From a virus: DNA of 64,000 nucleotides. Both the position numbers and the translations under genes were made by a program. Positions 1 to 8,362 of this stretch are shown here, piece by piece (the first letter of the stretch is position 1; each line of letters begins with the position of its first letter). Location of the stretch: the IMG/VR virus record IMGVR_UViG_3300020444_000002, positions 22,431 through 86,430 of that record; one strand, given 5' to 3'. Below the pieces are notes generated by a model, which saw nothing but the letters and a program-made list of their open reading frames with translations, did no database searches and was not told where the DNA came from.

Positions 1-38
1 CTTAATCTCTTAGGATTTTTCTGTCTATATTCATTATA

Positions 39-656
39 TCAAAAGAACGGAAAGAAGTTTGAGACATTATCCTTAGTTGTTTCGTAAGAAGTTGAAGCAT
101 GTGCCGTGCCGTTCCACCCGTATGTGTATAGCGGAGAGTACAGGCTACCATCTATGTAACGATCAGTATTCTCCCCTCCCTGAACAAGACATATGCCATC
201 GAACCAAGCGGTCCCCCTGCTGGGCTGGTAAAAAGAACCCAACCCTATAAATATGGTTACTTGGCCGGAGCCGGGTACAGTCTTCTGGACTAGCCAACGT
301 AATTCTCCAGTCCCTGAAAAAGCTGCACCCTGCAAATTACCACCACCGGCACTTGTATCAGCAATAACCCAATGCGCATCTCCAACAACGCTATCGACCT
401 TTATATAGCCAGAAACATAAACAGTAGCACCGGGCGTTAGACCTGTAATTGTCTTCTTTATGCCAGAATCTATATTCGTAGTGGAAGATATTTTCCAAGA
501 CTTGGAACCGTAATTAGACCAGTCCGTGGCCGGACCCTTATATGTGAGACTACCACTGGTGTGATAATTCGTCCAGTTAGAAGGGGTAACGCCAGAACTA
601 GCTGTATCGTTTTCAAAGCTAGGATTGTTAACACGGTTAGTCCTTGTTGTTGGCAT
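39..656 (-). CDS. Tail/adsorption protein with carbohydrate-binding-like fold
   Basis: 205 aa. The N-terminus carries RVNNPSFE, and FDGICLVQ occurs near residue 155. This is the usual start and end pattern of a galactose-binding-like (CBM4/9-type) jelly roll in phage tail proteins. There is no signal peptide. It directly follows the 586 aa DUF859-type tail protein with no gap and is the last complete gene at the left edge. It probably decorates the tail tip and binds host surface glycans. The ligand cannot be predicted. Confidence 0.6.
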   Translation of the reverse strand: MPTTRTNRVNNPSFENDTASSGVTPSNWTNYHTSGSLTYKGPATDWSNYGSKSWKISSTTNIDSGIKKTITGLTPGATVYVSGYIKVDSVVGDAHWVIADTSAGGGNLQGAAFSGTGELRWLVQKTVPGSGQVTIFIGLGSFYQPSRGTAWFDGICLVQGGENTDRYIDGSLYSPLYTYGWNGTAHASTSYETTKDNVSNFFPFF

Positions 657-2417
657 TTAAGCCTCCACGCCTACGGACAACACATCCCAGCAGCTATCCT
701 CATCGTTGAACATGATGCCTATATACAATGTTTTGTTGTTGATGCTAGTTGTCGGTAATTCTACTCCACTCATTTCCCTGTAGCTACCGTTCCAGTAAAA
801 TTCCCATGGGCCATTACCGTCATCTTTTATCCTTAGTATCATCTTTTGCCCCTCGAACCCACTATCAGGTACAGCGACAAGGGTATCTTCTGATAGCGCT
901 GTTACTATGTGTGTACCATACTGACCGCCTGGGGCTAGAAGCCCACCTGTTGTCGCTTCTTTAAACACAGACACTGGTTGAAGTTGACCCTCGTTGTAGT
1001 ACAATTTTCCGTCTGTGCCAATACGGAATATAGATATACCACGAGAAAGCGTTATCTCCCTGACGCTAGAGGAAAGAACATCTGTTATCTTAAACTCAAA
1101 ATCGAATACCTTGCTGTTGTCTAGGTTTAGTGTAAATGGTGTTGTTGTTACTTCACCAGTAGAGGTATTAAACGAGCTTGCAACATTTGTCCAACTGCCC
1201 CATGTGCCACCAGCTTCACGGTACCTGTATTGGATGCCGTTTGTATCATCTACATCATTTTTAGTGACGCCTCCGACACTTATTAGATTAGCGCTACCAG
1301 ATATACTGACATTTGTTGTTGACTCGAAGCTATTTTGCCTTTCTATATCTACCACAATATCAGGGTTGAAGTATGGCACGACAGTAACATTCATCGTAGC
1401 ATCTGTCTTTTTACCGCGACTATCCTGTGCTGTTACCGTTAATGTTTGGTCACCGCCATAGGCGATAACACCAAAGTCATTTACCACATCAGAATCAGAG
1501 GAATAGGGCTGTTCAGCGCTAACACCCGCTAAGTTGAATAGATACTTAGCCATTGTTGCACTCTCTTGTGCTACGGCCTTGTCAGCAACTGCAACTGTTG
1601 CTTCTACAGTTGACTTACCGAAAATTGTGTATTGGTCATTACCGGTTATAGAAACTGTCGTAGCGTTTGTGTCTTTATAGCTGATCGTAGAGAATATTGG
1701 ATTCTGCTCGTCACTAGGTATTCTAAATGTTCTCGTAATGTCCTCTACGCCAATTTGGCTACCACCACTATAAGTCCTGAGCCTAAACACCATATCGGTA
1801 CTTGTACTATTAGGAATGATAGAGCAGATACTTGAAACATCCGAACTGTCTAATGTGAATGTTTGGCTCGAACCAACACTAGTAAACTGCTTCCATATGC
1901 TGTCACCATTGAACCTGTATATCTGTAGGGTGTGCGTGAAGGAGCTAGAAGCCCTATTCGTATATACTGTTATTGATTCACCGTCAGTTATTTCGTAACT
2001 AGACTTGTTTGAAGTTGGGGTAGACGCACGAGGGATTGTTGGAAGACTCGAACTGCCGCTCTTACTTATATCACCATATGAGTACAGCCAACCATTAATG
2101 TTGTAGCTAAACGACTTAGAGCCATCCGAACTATGCGAAATAGTTTTTGTGCCACTCTTTAGCTCATACTTCGTACCGTTAGGGATTGTGATATTTGAAT
2201 AGGTACCAGAACCAATACTAGAACCATTTATCTTACTAGAATCATATATCTTTATAGCATTAGAGTACCAAGAAGGTGTCGCACCGCTCGAACGAACACC
2301 AGCCTGCCAAGATATAGTAGACGTGTTGTTAGAAACACTTTGACTTTGCAGTTGCCAGTCTAAATAGAAAGCAGTGTAATTGTAATAGCCACTTGTAATA
2401 CTTCCTGATGTTGCCAT
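657..2417 (-). CDS. DUF859-like phage tail/adsorption protein
   Basis: 586 aa, rich in Ser, Thr and Gly, with no signal peptide. The first 130 residues (MATSGSITSG start, repeated SWYSNAIKIY-type strands, then SLPTIPRAS) match the N-terminal layout of DUF859 tail proteins of Gram-positive phages. Later sections look like repeated beta-sandwich modules. The C-terminus (about 500-586) may be a receptor-facing domain. It sits 1 nt downstream of the tail hub gene, so it is probably translated with it as part of the baseplate or tail tip. Confidence 0.65.
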   Translation of the reverse strand: MATSGSITSGYYNYTAFYLDWQLQSQSVSNNTSTISWQAGVRSSGATPSWYSNAIKIYDSSKINGSSIGSGTYSNITIPNGTKYELKSGTKTISHSSDGSKSFSYNINGWLYSYGDISKSGSSSLPTIPRASTPTSNKSSYEITDGESITVYTNRASSSFTHTLQIYRFNGDSIWKQFTSVGSSQTFTLDSSDVSSICSIIPNSTSTDMVFRLRTYSGGSQIGVEDITRTFRIPSDEQNPIFSTISYKDTNATTVSITGNDQYTIFGKSTVEATVAVADKAVAQESATMAKYLFNLAGVSAEQPYSSDSDVVNDFGVIAYGGDQTLTVTAQDSRGKKTDATMNVTVVPYFNPDIVVDIERQNSFESTTNVSISGSANLISVGGVTKNDVDDTNGIQYRYREAGGTWGSWTNVASSFNTSTGEVTTTPFTLNLDNSKVFDFEFKITDVLSSSVREITLSRGISIFRIGTDGKLYYNEGQLQPVSVFKEATTGGLLAPGGQYGTHIVTALSEDTLVAVPDSGFEGQKMILRIKDDGNGPWEFYWNGSYREMSGVELPTTSINNKTLYIGIMFNDEDSCWDVLSVGVEA

Positions 2418-2418
2418 G

Positions 2419-4656
2419 CTAACTTACCATTGATACGAACGCCCAACCGGCGAACTCCCCTTCTTTAATTGGTACTATTTTTATTGGTTCCATGGATATT
2501 TGCCCCCTCGCCTCAAGCTTCTGCACTTCTGTTGTATCCCTGTTTAGAGAAAACACCCTTTCACGCGTACCTGATATAGCCGAGTAACCAGCAAACTCTA
2601 ACGGGGTAATCTGTGTAAAGTCACCTGAATAGATACTGCTATTAACGCGGATACCTTCCGTATTAAGCACAACCTGCGTGTTCATTACCTCACCAGCAGC
2701 CTGGCTCCACTGCAATACATTTTCTCCAGCAACAAGGCGCAAATCAGTGAAGCTAAAATCTATCGGATCATCTGTTTCGACAATAACATCGAAATAGCCG
2801 AGTGAGGCGGTTATGCCAGACAGGGATTGTTCATTCCAAAGGTATGAAACACTATCATCAAATGTTACAGTATAATCATCAGTCGTATTCTGTAGATGAA
2901 CAGTCACACTACCAGTAGCTTCTTTTTTGCCCTTGACTGCAAATGAATAAATACCGCCCTGCTCCACTATGACGCGCTGTGTGAGTGTCCCAGTGCCGGT
3001 AATACTTACCTTGTTGCCAGACACAGCTCCATATGTCAAACTTTCTGGGCTGGTGCTTGGTGTTACTTCCCCATCACCGCTATATTCCCAAAGCTCTATA
3101 TCACCGTTGCTATCTGTTGCATAGCCAACACTATTCTTTATAATATTGACACCACCTGTGTTCTGGATTGATGTTGTTACGCTGTCTATCTCCTGCAATA
3201 CTTCAGTGTAATTTTCTGCTACGGTATCCTCAAGGGTCGCCAACTCGGAGACTACCGATGTTATCTCGTTTGCCTGTTTATCCACCTTGATTTCTGTGTT
3301 GTAGATAGTCTTAATAACACCGCCAGCGGTTTCGTAATTGATGACCTCTGTATCTGGAACAGTCGAAACAAGAGCCTCCTTGACTGAACCAGCAAGCACT
3401 AGGTGTAATTCTGTTATAAAGGAAGGAACAACCGTAGAGCCTTGTTGGTAAGATATAACATCACCAACCTCGTGCCAGCCAAGGCCAACAGTGTCTGACT
3501 TGCTACCATTCCACCTTATTCCAACCAACTGTTCATATAGTGGTGGCAATAAGTCCTGACGGTCATCATCAAGAATTTCGACGTTATTAATCTGTACTTC
3601 CTGTATTGGTAGGTTTGAGAGTGTTATAGTCCCACTCCCATCTGTTGTTAGGTCTATTATATTTGTGCCAGCTATAGCATCTTCGTATGTCTGCGTCAAA
3701 GCAAATGTATCTGCTTCCGAGTTGGTGTATACAAAATAATTCGTATCTGCCTCTAGCGGTTCGGGCAATGTGTCTGTTGTTTGTATCTGTACAAGTGACC
3801 CATCGGTTAGCCCGTGACCAGTGGCAGTGAATAGGTTTGTTGTTGAATTGATACTGCTAATGGTGCTATTGCTAGGTTCCGTGTTTACCTGAACGACATT
3901 GTCATTCTGTGGTACGCGACCGAGTATAACAGATGTAACAGGGCCATATTTTTCACCTATCTTCAACTTCTTTAATTCGTTAGACGTAAGCACTTCATCG
4001 CTCACAGAGAATTGAGAGAATACTAGCGTGGTGTCAGAAATGCGTGCTGTTGTACCAGTTGCAGCTGCAATTTCTTGTATAACTGTCTGGACAGTGGCGT
4101 TAGCAATGTTAGCGTACAGGTCTTCTGCTATAACGTAGTCATAGTTTGGTAAGTCACTAAAACTATCCATAAGATCAACGCCAATAGCACCAGCAGCTTG
4201 TTCCGCCAATTCCTCTACAGTACATGGGTAGGTGAAACCAGAACCGTATTCTGTTTTAATCGCTCGCCACATGTGGTCGTACATATTAACAGTGGTTGTT
4301 CCGCTATCGTAGTCATAATCGACATCATCAACAACATAGAACCCTTGGCTAATATAATCAAAACCCTCTACGCTTGGGTCGTTATTGTAAAGGCCAAGCC
4401 TCACCTGGAATATGTCTTCTGCTGCGACATCTTCTATGATACCGATTAATTTAACAGTTGCCTTTTTTGTGGTGGTACCAAGGAAAGCCCCCACCGCATC
4501 TATGTTCACAGATGTGAGGTAGTTTGAAGAGGTCCATTCTGCTGTGTTATCGTCTATAAAACCGTAAGGGTCTTGGATTTGGCGTATAACAGTAACGTCA
4601 GTTTGTTTTACTGGCGCAGTGGCTAAACTCTCAAATGCTGAATCATGTGTAATCAT
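2419..4656 (-). CDS. Tail hub / baseplate protein (Tal/Dit-associated type)
   Basis: 745 aa. Residues 1-290 follow the pattern of Gram-positive siphovirus minor structural proteins: an N-terminal beta domain, FYVVDDVDYDYDSGTTTVNMYDHM, YPCTVEELAEQAAGAIGV, then KYGPVTSVILGRVPQNDNV. A coiled stretch (about 470-500) precedes a C-terminal part with a carbohydrate-module-like section (about 510-640). Its ATG overlaps the stop of the upstream zinc-finger gene (TAATG). It probably joins the tail tube to the adsorption proteins encoded downstream. No peptidase or lysozyme motif was recognised. Confidence 0.6.
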   Translation of the reverse strand: MITHDSAFESLATAPVKQTDVTVIRQIQDPYGFIDDNTAEWTSSNYLTSVNIDAVGAFLGTTTKKATVKLIGIIEDVAAEDIFQVRLGLYNNDPSVEGFDYISQGFYVVDDVDYDYDSGTTTVNMYDHMWRAIKTEYGSGFTYPCTVEELAEQAAGAIGVDLMDSFSDLPNYDYVIAEDLYANIANATVQTVIQEIAAATGTTARISDTTLVFSQFSVSDEVLTSNELKKLKIGEKYGPVTSVILGRVPQNDNVVQVNTEPSNSTISSINSTTNLFTATGHGLTDGSLVQIQTTDTLPEPLEADTNYFVYTNSEADTFALTQTYEDAIAGTNIIDLTTDGSGTITLSNLPIQEVQINNVEILDDDRQDLLPPLYEQLVGIRWNGSKSDTVGLGWHEVGDVISYQQGSTVVPSFITELHLVLAGSVKEALVSTVPDTEVINYETAGGVIKTIYNTEIKVDKQANEITSVVSELATLEDTVAENYTEVLQEIDSVTTSIQNTGGVNIIKNSVGYATDSNGDIELWEYSGDGEVTPSTSPESLTYGAVSGNKVSITGTGTLTQRVIVEQGGIYSFAVKGKKEATGSVTVHLQNTTDDYTVTFDDSVSYLWNEQSLSGITASLGYFDVIVETDDPIDFSFTDLRLVAGENVLQWSQAAGEVMNTQVVLNTEGIRVNSSIYSGDFTQITPLEFAGYSAISGTRERVFSLNRDTTEVQKLEARGQISMEPIKIVPIKEGEFAGWAFVSMVS

Positions 4657-4907
4657 TAGTTAATCGGTTGAATCCTTACGCCAGTCTGCACCTGCGCGTT
4701 ATTATCTGCACCAAACAAGAAGTTTAACCCACATTTACGACAACGAGCTTCCCCGGCAGAACCAGCAGTGACCTTAACACAAAGGGAATTACACTTATAT
4801 AGTTTTTGGTCTGATTTACTGATGCGCTCGTAGGGGCATCTTACTTCTAGTAGCGCCAAGGCGTTTTCTGGTAAATTTTGTATGTCTTTTGTTAGCGTCG
4901 TTTTCAT
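4656..4907 (-). CDS. Com-like zinc-ribbon protein
   Basis: 83 aa. Cysteines are arranged C-(7)-C..CNSLC, then a basic/Gly stretch and CRKCGLNFLF. This is the zinc-ribbon pattern of phage Mu Com and its relatives, which bind RNA and control translation of a neighbouring gene. The gene ends in TAATG, overlapping the start of the 745 aa tail hub gene, so translational coupling or regulation of that gene is plausible. The RNA-binding role is inferred only from family and position. Confidence 0.55.
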   Translation of the reverse strand: MKTTLTKDIQNLPENALALLEVRCPYERISKSDQKLYKCNSLCVKVTAGSAGEARCRKCGLNFLFGADNNAQVQTGVRIQPIN

Positions 4908-4992
4908 ATAATCTCTTTTGGATTTTTTATTTTTATCTACTATTTAGTATAGCACTATCACTATCTCCAAAAACAGACCCCACAGCTTCCGT

Positions 4993-5424
4993 CTACACTA
5001 TCAGTTTATCTGTTATGAGATAACCGTTTAAGGCCAAGTGTTCGTATATCTCATCGTTAGTGAAGCCCTCTTTATGGAGTTGTATAATATGCTCGACTGT
5101 ACCAATCTTGAATATCTTGTTTTTATTCTGACCGCTTCGGGTATTCCATCGTAGGTTTGTAGCACGATTATCTGTTCTCACCCTGTTAATGTGGTCAACC
5201 TCTGGATATCCATTCGGGTTTTCCACAAAAGCCACAGCCACTAGCCTGTGGACCCTTTTGCTATAGTTCTTTCCGTCGTTACCACGCATATACGCGAAAG
5301 TATAGCCTCTTTCTGACTTCATCTCCATCACCCTGTCGAGCCTCGCGTGTTTAATCTGCCCCATATTAGACACTAAATAATTATCAAAACCCTCTACCTT
5401 GCGCCACTCTATTTTTGTTTTCAT
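4993..5424 (-). CDS. NUMOD4-HNH homing-type endonuclease
   Basis: 143 aa. An N-terminal NUMOD4 motif (EWRKVEGFDNYLVSNMGQIK, residues 4-23) is followed by an HNH_3 core (VHRLVAVAFVENPNGYPEVDHIN, then NLRW). A C-terminal helix-turn-helix-like segment includes HKEGFTNDEIYEHL. The ATG at 5424 was chosen because it follows a GGGGAC ribosome site directly after a leader hairpin. The gene is free-standing in the late operon and has its own promoter and attenuator-like leader. This type cuts DNA at specific sites to spread itself. Confidence 0.85.
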   Translation of the reverse strand: MKTKIEWRKVEGFDNYLVSNMGQIKHARLDRVMEMKSERGYTFAYMRGNDGKNYSKRVHRLVAVAFVENPNGYPEVDHINRVRTDNRATNLRWNTRSGQNKNKIFKIGTVEHIIQLHKEGFTNDEIYEHLALNGYLITDKLIV

Positions 5425-5444
5425 TTTTGTCCCCAAACAAAAAA

Positions 5445-5495
5445 CTCGCTGTTGGGGCAACGAGCTTTCATATGTCTATTTTAACACGCCCCAAC
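5445..5495 (-). promoter_or_regulatory. Attenuator leader of the HNH gene
   Basis: Transcribed leftward, CTCGTTG/CAGCGAG form a 7-bp hairpin with loop CCCCAA (5445-5464), followed by a U-rich tract. This looks like an intrinsic terminator just before the ribosome site. An upstream segment GTTGGGGC (5488-5495) is perfectly complementary over 8 bases to GCCCCAAC (5451-5458) inside the hairpin, so an antiterminator can form. The trigger is unknown. Confidence 0.6.
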
Positions 5496-5505
5496 GTCTA
5501 TTTTA

Positions 5506-5531
5506 ATTATAACCTTTTTAGGTTTTGTCAA
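5506..5531 (-). promoter_or_regulatory. Endonuclease-type promoter with AACCT/AGGTT inverted repeat
   Basis: TTGACA is followed by 14 nt and TATAAT. The spacer holds the inverted repeat AACCT-AAAA-AGGTT. Near-identical elements precede other endonuclease genes at about 29868, 56480 and 63172. Confidence 0.6.
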
Positions 5532-5548
5532 ATAAAATGTTCAGAAAG

Positions 5549-5649
5549 GCTCAAAACGTCCTCTACAGCGAGATTTGCTGCGGGGCATGGGTTTATGTAC
5601 CTTTTTTGGGCTAAAACGTCTTAGAGAGGCTTAGAACGCGTCTGACGGC
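5549..5649. repeat. Short imperfect repeats (GGCTNAAAACGT type)
   Basis: Three imperfect copies of a GGCT-N-(A)AAACG element occur near 5547, 5607 and 5626. Similar words recur at 60863-60892 upstream of a small plus-strand gene. The function is unknown; they may be binding sites or remnants of a spreading element. Confidence 0.35.
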
Positions 5650-5937
5650 CTATTTAATTGCGTCCGGGTGTACTATTTCTTCAACAGCTTCGGTTTCGCT
5701 GCTTTTTCCCTTCACAACATTGTCAACTGTTGGGATTTCACCAGTTTCTTTTTTGACGATGTTCTTGTTAAGAACAGTTGCAGGGATATTTTTCTCTGAT
5801 TTCTTCCCATTGTTCTTCTGTTGGGTCTTTTTTGCCGGTTTCTTTGATAAAAAAACCTCTAAGGCAGCAGCTTCTTCTGGGGTGAATTGATAGTACGGGT
5901 TCTTCTTAAGCGCCAATAGTTGTTCTATACTTTTCAT
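5650..5937 (-). CDS. Hypothetical protein
   Basis: Unrecognised, 95 aa. An N-terminal helix (MKSIEQLLALKKNPYYQFTPEEAAAL) is followed by a Lys/Asn-rich, probably disordered middle and an acidic C-terminus. Its start overlaps the stop of the upstream gene by 4 nt. It belongs to a four-gene block of small proteins between the MuF gene and the tail module. A structural or scaffold-like role is possible, but nothing in the sequence shows it. Confidence 0.75.
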   Translation of the reverse strand: MKSIEQLLALKKNPYYQFTPEEAAALEVFLSKKPAKKTQQKNNGKKSEKNIPATVLNKNIVKKETGEIPTVDNVVKGKSSETEAVEEIVHPDAIK

Positions 5938-6161
5938 TGTGCCTTTTCCTTTATTTGTGTCTCCACTAATAATAACACGTCCTCCTCTGGCTTGTCCAAA
6001 TATTCCGATAGGTCCTGTGAGGCAATACGCTTAATTGTATCGAGCGTATACTGTGGTATCTCTATACCCTTTTCAGCAGCATTCTCAAACATAGCAATGA
6101 CAACCAACATACCCATCATCTGTCCGTGTCCGTAGTCATCACTCGGAACTGGCTGCTTCAT
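5934..6161 (-). CDS. Hypothetical small protein
   Basis: Unrecognised, 75 aa, mostly helical. It has a Met-rich hydrophobic patch (GQMMGMLVVIAMF, about 13-25) and an acidic C-terminal half. It overlaps the next gene by 4 nt (ATGA), so the two are likely translationally coupled. Confidence 0.75.
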   Translation of the reverse strand: MKQPVPSDDYGHGQMMGMLVVIAMFENAAEKGIEIPQYTLDTIKRIASQDLSEYLDKPEEDVLLLVETQIKEKAQ

Positions 6162-6172
6162 AGTGCCCCCTG

Positions 6173-6376
6173 TTATTTAATTTCAAAGACTGGACATGTC
6201 TTTATCCAGAGTTCTTCGTATAGCTCACCGTTCAATTCTGACAGGTTAGCTGAATACGCCATCATGCGGTCGAGGCGTTTTACCTCATCTGGCTCCTCGA
6301 ATTTGTCCATAACATGAAAACGATAGCTACCATTGAGCTTGTACTTCAGTACTGTTAGTGAGTCTGTGTTATCCAT
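6173..6376 (-). CDS. Hypothetical small protein
   Basis: Unrecognised, 67 aa, soluble, no motif seen. It starts 1 nt into the end of the upstream 60 aa gene and is part of the same small-gene block downstream of a TTGCTT-17-CATAAT promoter. Confidence 0.7.
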   Translation of the reverse strand: MDNTDSLTVLKYKLNGSYRFHVMDKFEEPDEVKRLDRMMAYSANLSELNGELYEELWIKTCPVFEIK

Positions 6377-6558
6377 TATTGTGAGTCTGCCTGTTCTAAA
6401 ACATTAGCTATAACGTCCTCGTCTTTAACCTTTGGCAGCCCTGGCTTGTCTTCAAACACGTCATTGTTGTCTAGATCGACGAAATACCTAACCTTATTAT
6501 ATACCACTACCAATAGCGGTTTGTCGTCTACTGTTCCGACCATAAATTCTCTTGTCAT
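6376..6558 (-). CDS. Hypothetical small protein
   Basis: Unrecognised, 60 aa. The pattern MVGTVDDKPLLVVVYNKVRYFVDLDNND suggests a small beta fold. It is the first gene after the promoter at 6579-6607, so the block 6558-5650 may be separately transcribed from the head genes. Confidence 0.7.
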   Translation of the reverse strand: MTREFMVGTVDDKPLLVVVYNKVRYFVDLDNNDVFEDKPGLPKVKDEDVIANVLEQADSQ

Positions 6559-6578
6559 GATTGCTCCATTCAGTCTTA

Positions 6579-6607
6579 ATTATGCGCCTTTTTTCTTAAA
6601 AAAGCAA
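6579..6607 (-). promoter_or_regulatory. TTGC-type promoter
   Basis: TTGCTT, 17-nt spacer, CATAAT. It drives the small-gene block beginning at 6558. Confidence 0.65.
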
Positions 6608-6610
6608 CCC

Positions 6611-8362
6611 CTAATTTAATTCAGCGTAAACGGTATCGCCTTTTATCTTAATAACCTTCAGCCTAGAGCCACTCTGCCCTAACACTTCCGCCTCACCAAG
6701 TGTCTTACCGCGTTTGCCGAATGTGACTAAGTCGGGGATAATCACCTTCTGGCCTTTCTTAGCCATGATGACGAGCATAGAGCCACCCTCATAACGAAAC
6801 TTCTCTGCTATTTTCTTGTCTGCACTTGTGCTAAGGAACGAACGAGAATAGATAGTCTCGCCCTCATTGACATTTTGATGGACTGGTATCTCTGTACCGC
6901 GATAAAGGACTGTGTCTTCTGCCAGTGTGATGTTGCCAGCGCGGTTAATGTCATCTATAACTTCACCATAAGTTGTATCCTTGTCGAATATAGTTAGTGG
7001 CTGGTCCAAGTAGTTAGCACGGGCCTGGATATTAATTGCGTCATAGTAGCGACCTTGGTAGGCACGAACAGCATCTGTGGTATCTTCGTCGTAATGACCA
7101 TGCTTGCCACTCCAGTAGGCATCCTCAACATATTTGTCAAAAGCTTTAACATTATCTAGGTCACCTATGTCTATACTGGATGTACTTGCCTTCTTCGCAA
7201 AACGACCCTTACGATCACGCTTGTGTTTTCTTTCGTCGAAATCGGCATCATTCATGACCTTGAAGTCGTAGGTGTTAAGGAATGTGCCGTTATCTTGCTT
7301 GATGAGAAGCTCATAGCGACAATGACAATTAACGTGGATGTGGCCACTCTTTAATTTTTCGTAAGTGGGTTTGAACTTGTATGTTTTCCCACTATCTTTA
7401 ACTGTAAATGTTTTACCAAATGGCAAGAAGTCGCTATTGAAGGGAATTGGCTTAACCCTCGTAGCCTCAATGATTGCCTTACAAATTGGCTCTGGGTGCC
7501 CGGTATTGCTCACTAGCCTTTTATACGCTTTTGAGGTGAGGTCGTTCTGAGCAAGAAATTGTTGGTCTGCATCAAACTGACTCATAGTGAAGACACGGTT
7601 TGCTTCGTTAGAAGCAATCACATTTGCCCGACGTTTACCGACGGTGCTAAATTTATCCTGCAAACTGCGCATTACCTGGTCTTTGGTTACGCCACTAAGA
7701 ATCTGCTCACGAGCATAAGCATAAATTTCTTGGTCCCCAAGAACGGCTTGCACATAGTCCTTGCTATTTAGAGCTGCAAGCTCCTCGAACCTTTCTTTTA
7801 CAGCAGCCTCTACTTCTGCGTTAGTAATCTGTTCGTTAATAGACTCATCGAGCAGTTTCTTTATATCCTTAGCAATCGTGTTGACATGGCTCCTAGCGCC
7901 TTTTTCTGCCTGCAAGCGCAAGTCATCTTGACTACTGTCTGTACGGGTGTATATCGCGTTAAGACCGAACTGTACGAATAAAGCCTGTAGTCGCTGTCTA
8001 GCGTATAGAGGTAGAAGGATAGCACCAATCGTAAGGAGGGCAAACATAAGCGTGTTTACCTGCGGGCTTTCCTGAGCTTCTTCTAGGATTTGTTCCGCCT
8101 CGGAATAGTTGCCATTCTGGATAGCCTGGATATACTGAGCTAGTATCTGGTTATCAACCCTTTGAACGCTCTGCCTAAATTGTTCTGTCGCCAAGTCAAT
8201 TTGGCGTTGTTCCGCCTCAGTAATTGGGGCGTTGACTACTTTTTCGGCGTATGATTGTTCGTTGTATTTACCAAGACGGTTTCTATACGACACGAAGGAC
8301 ATTAATTCGTCCATCTCTGGCTCTCTACCAACTTCATCTATGTACAACTCTATATTATTCAT
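6611..8362 (-). CDS. MuF-type minor head protein fused to ADP-ribosyltransferase
   Basis: 583 aa. Residues about 180-350 resemble the phage Mu F / SPP1 gp7 head domain, ending in the conserved HIHVNCHCRYELL. Residues about 390-583 form an R-S-E type mono-ADP-ribosyltransferase: LYRGTE supplies the Arg, FLSTSAD the STS motif, and GEAEVLGQSG the E-x-E pair. All key residues are present, so the enzyme is probably active. MuF proteins sit inside or near the portal vertex, so the toxin-like domain may be injected with the DNA and modify host proteins. The start overlaps the upstream ART gene by 8 nt. Confidence 0.85.
   Translation of the reverse strand: MNNIELYIDEVGREPEMDELMSFVSYRNRLGKYNEQSYAEKVVNAPITEAEQRQIDLATEQFRQSVQRVDNQILAQYIQAIQNGNYSEAEQILEEAQESPQVNTLMFALLTIGAILLPLYARQRLQALFVQFGLNAIYTRTDSSQDDLRLQAEKGARSHVNTIAKDIKKLLDESINEQITNAEVEAAVKERFEELAALNSKDYVQAVLGDQEIYAYAREQILSGVTKDQVMRSLQDKFSTVGKRRANVIASNEANRVFTMSQFDADQQFLAQNDLTSKAYKRLVSNTGHPEPICKAIIEATRVKPIPFNSDFLPFGKTFTVKDSGKTYKFKPTYEKLKSGHIHVNCHCRYELLIKQDNGTFLNTYDFKVMNDADFDERKHKRDRKGRFAKKASTSSIDIGDLDNVKAFDKYVEDAYWSGKHGHYDEDTTDAVRAYQGRYYDAINIQARANYLDQPLTIFDKDTTYGEVIDDINRAGNITLAEDTVLYRGTEIPVHQNVNEGETIYSRSFLSTSADKKIAEKFRYEGGSMLVIMAKKGQKVIIPDLVTFGKRGKTLGEAEVLGQSGSRLKVIKIKGDTVYAELN

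Noticed and set aside
2-34. 10-codon ORF at the left edge
   Set aside because: Too short, and its end looks like the ribosome-site region of a gene beginning left of the window.
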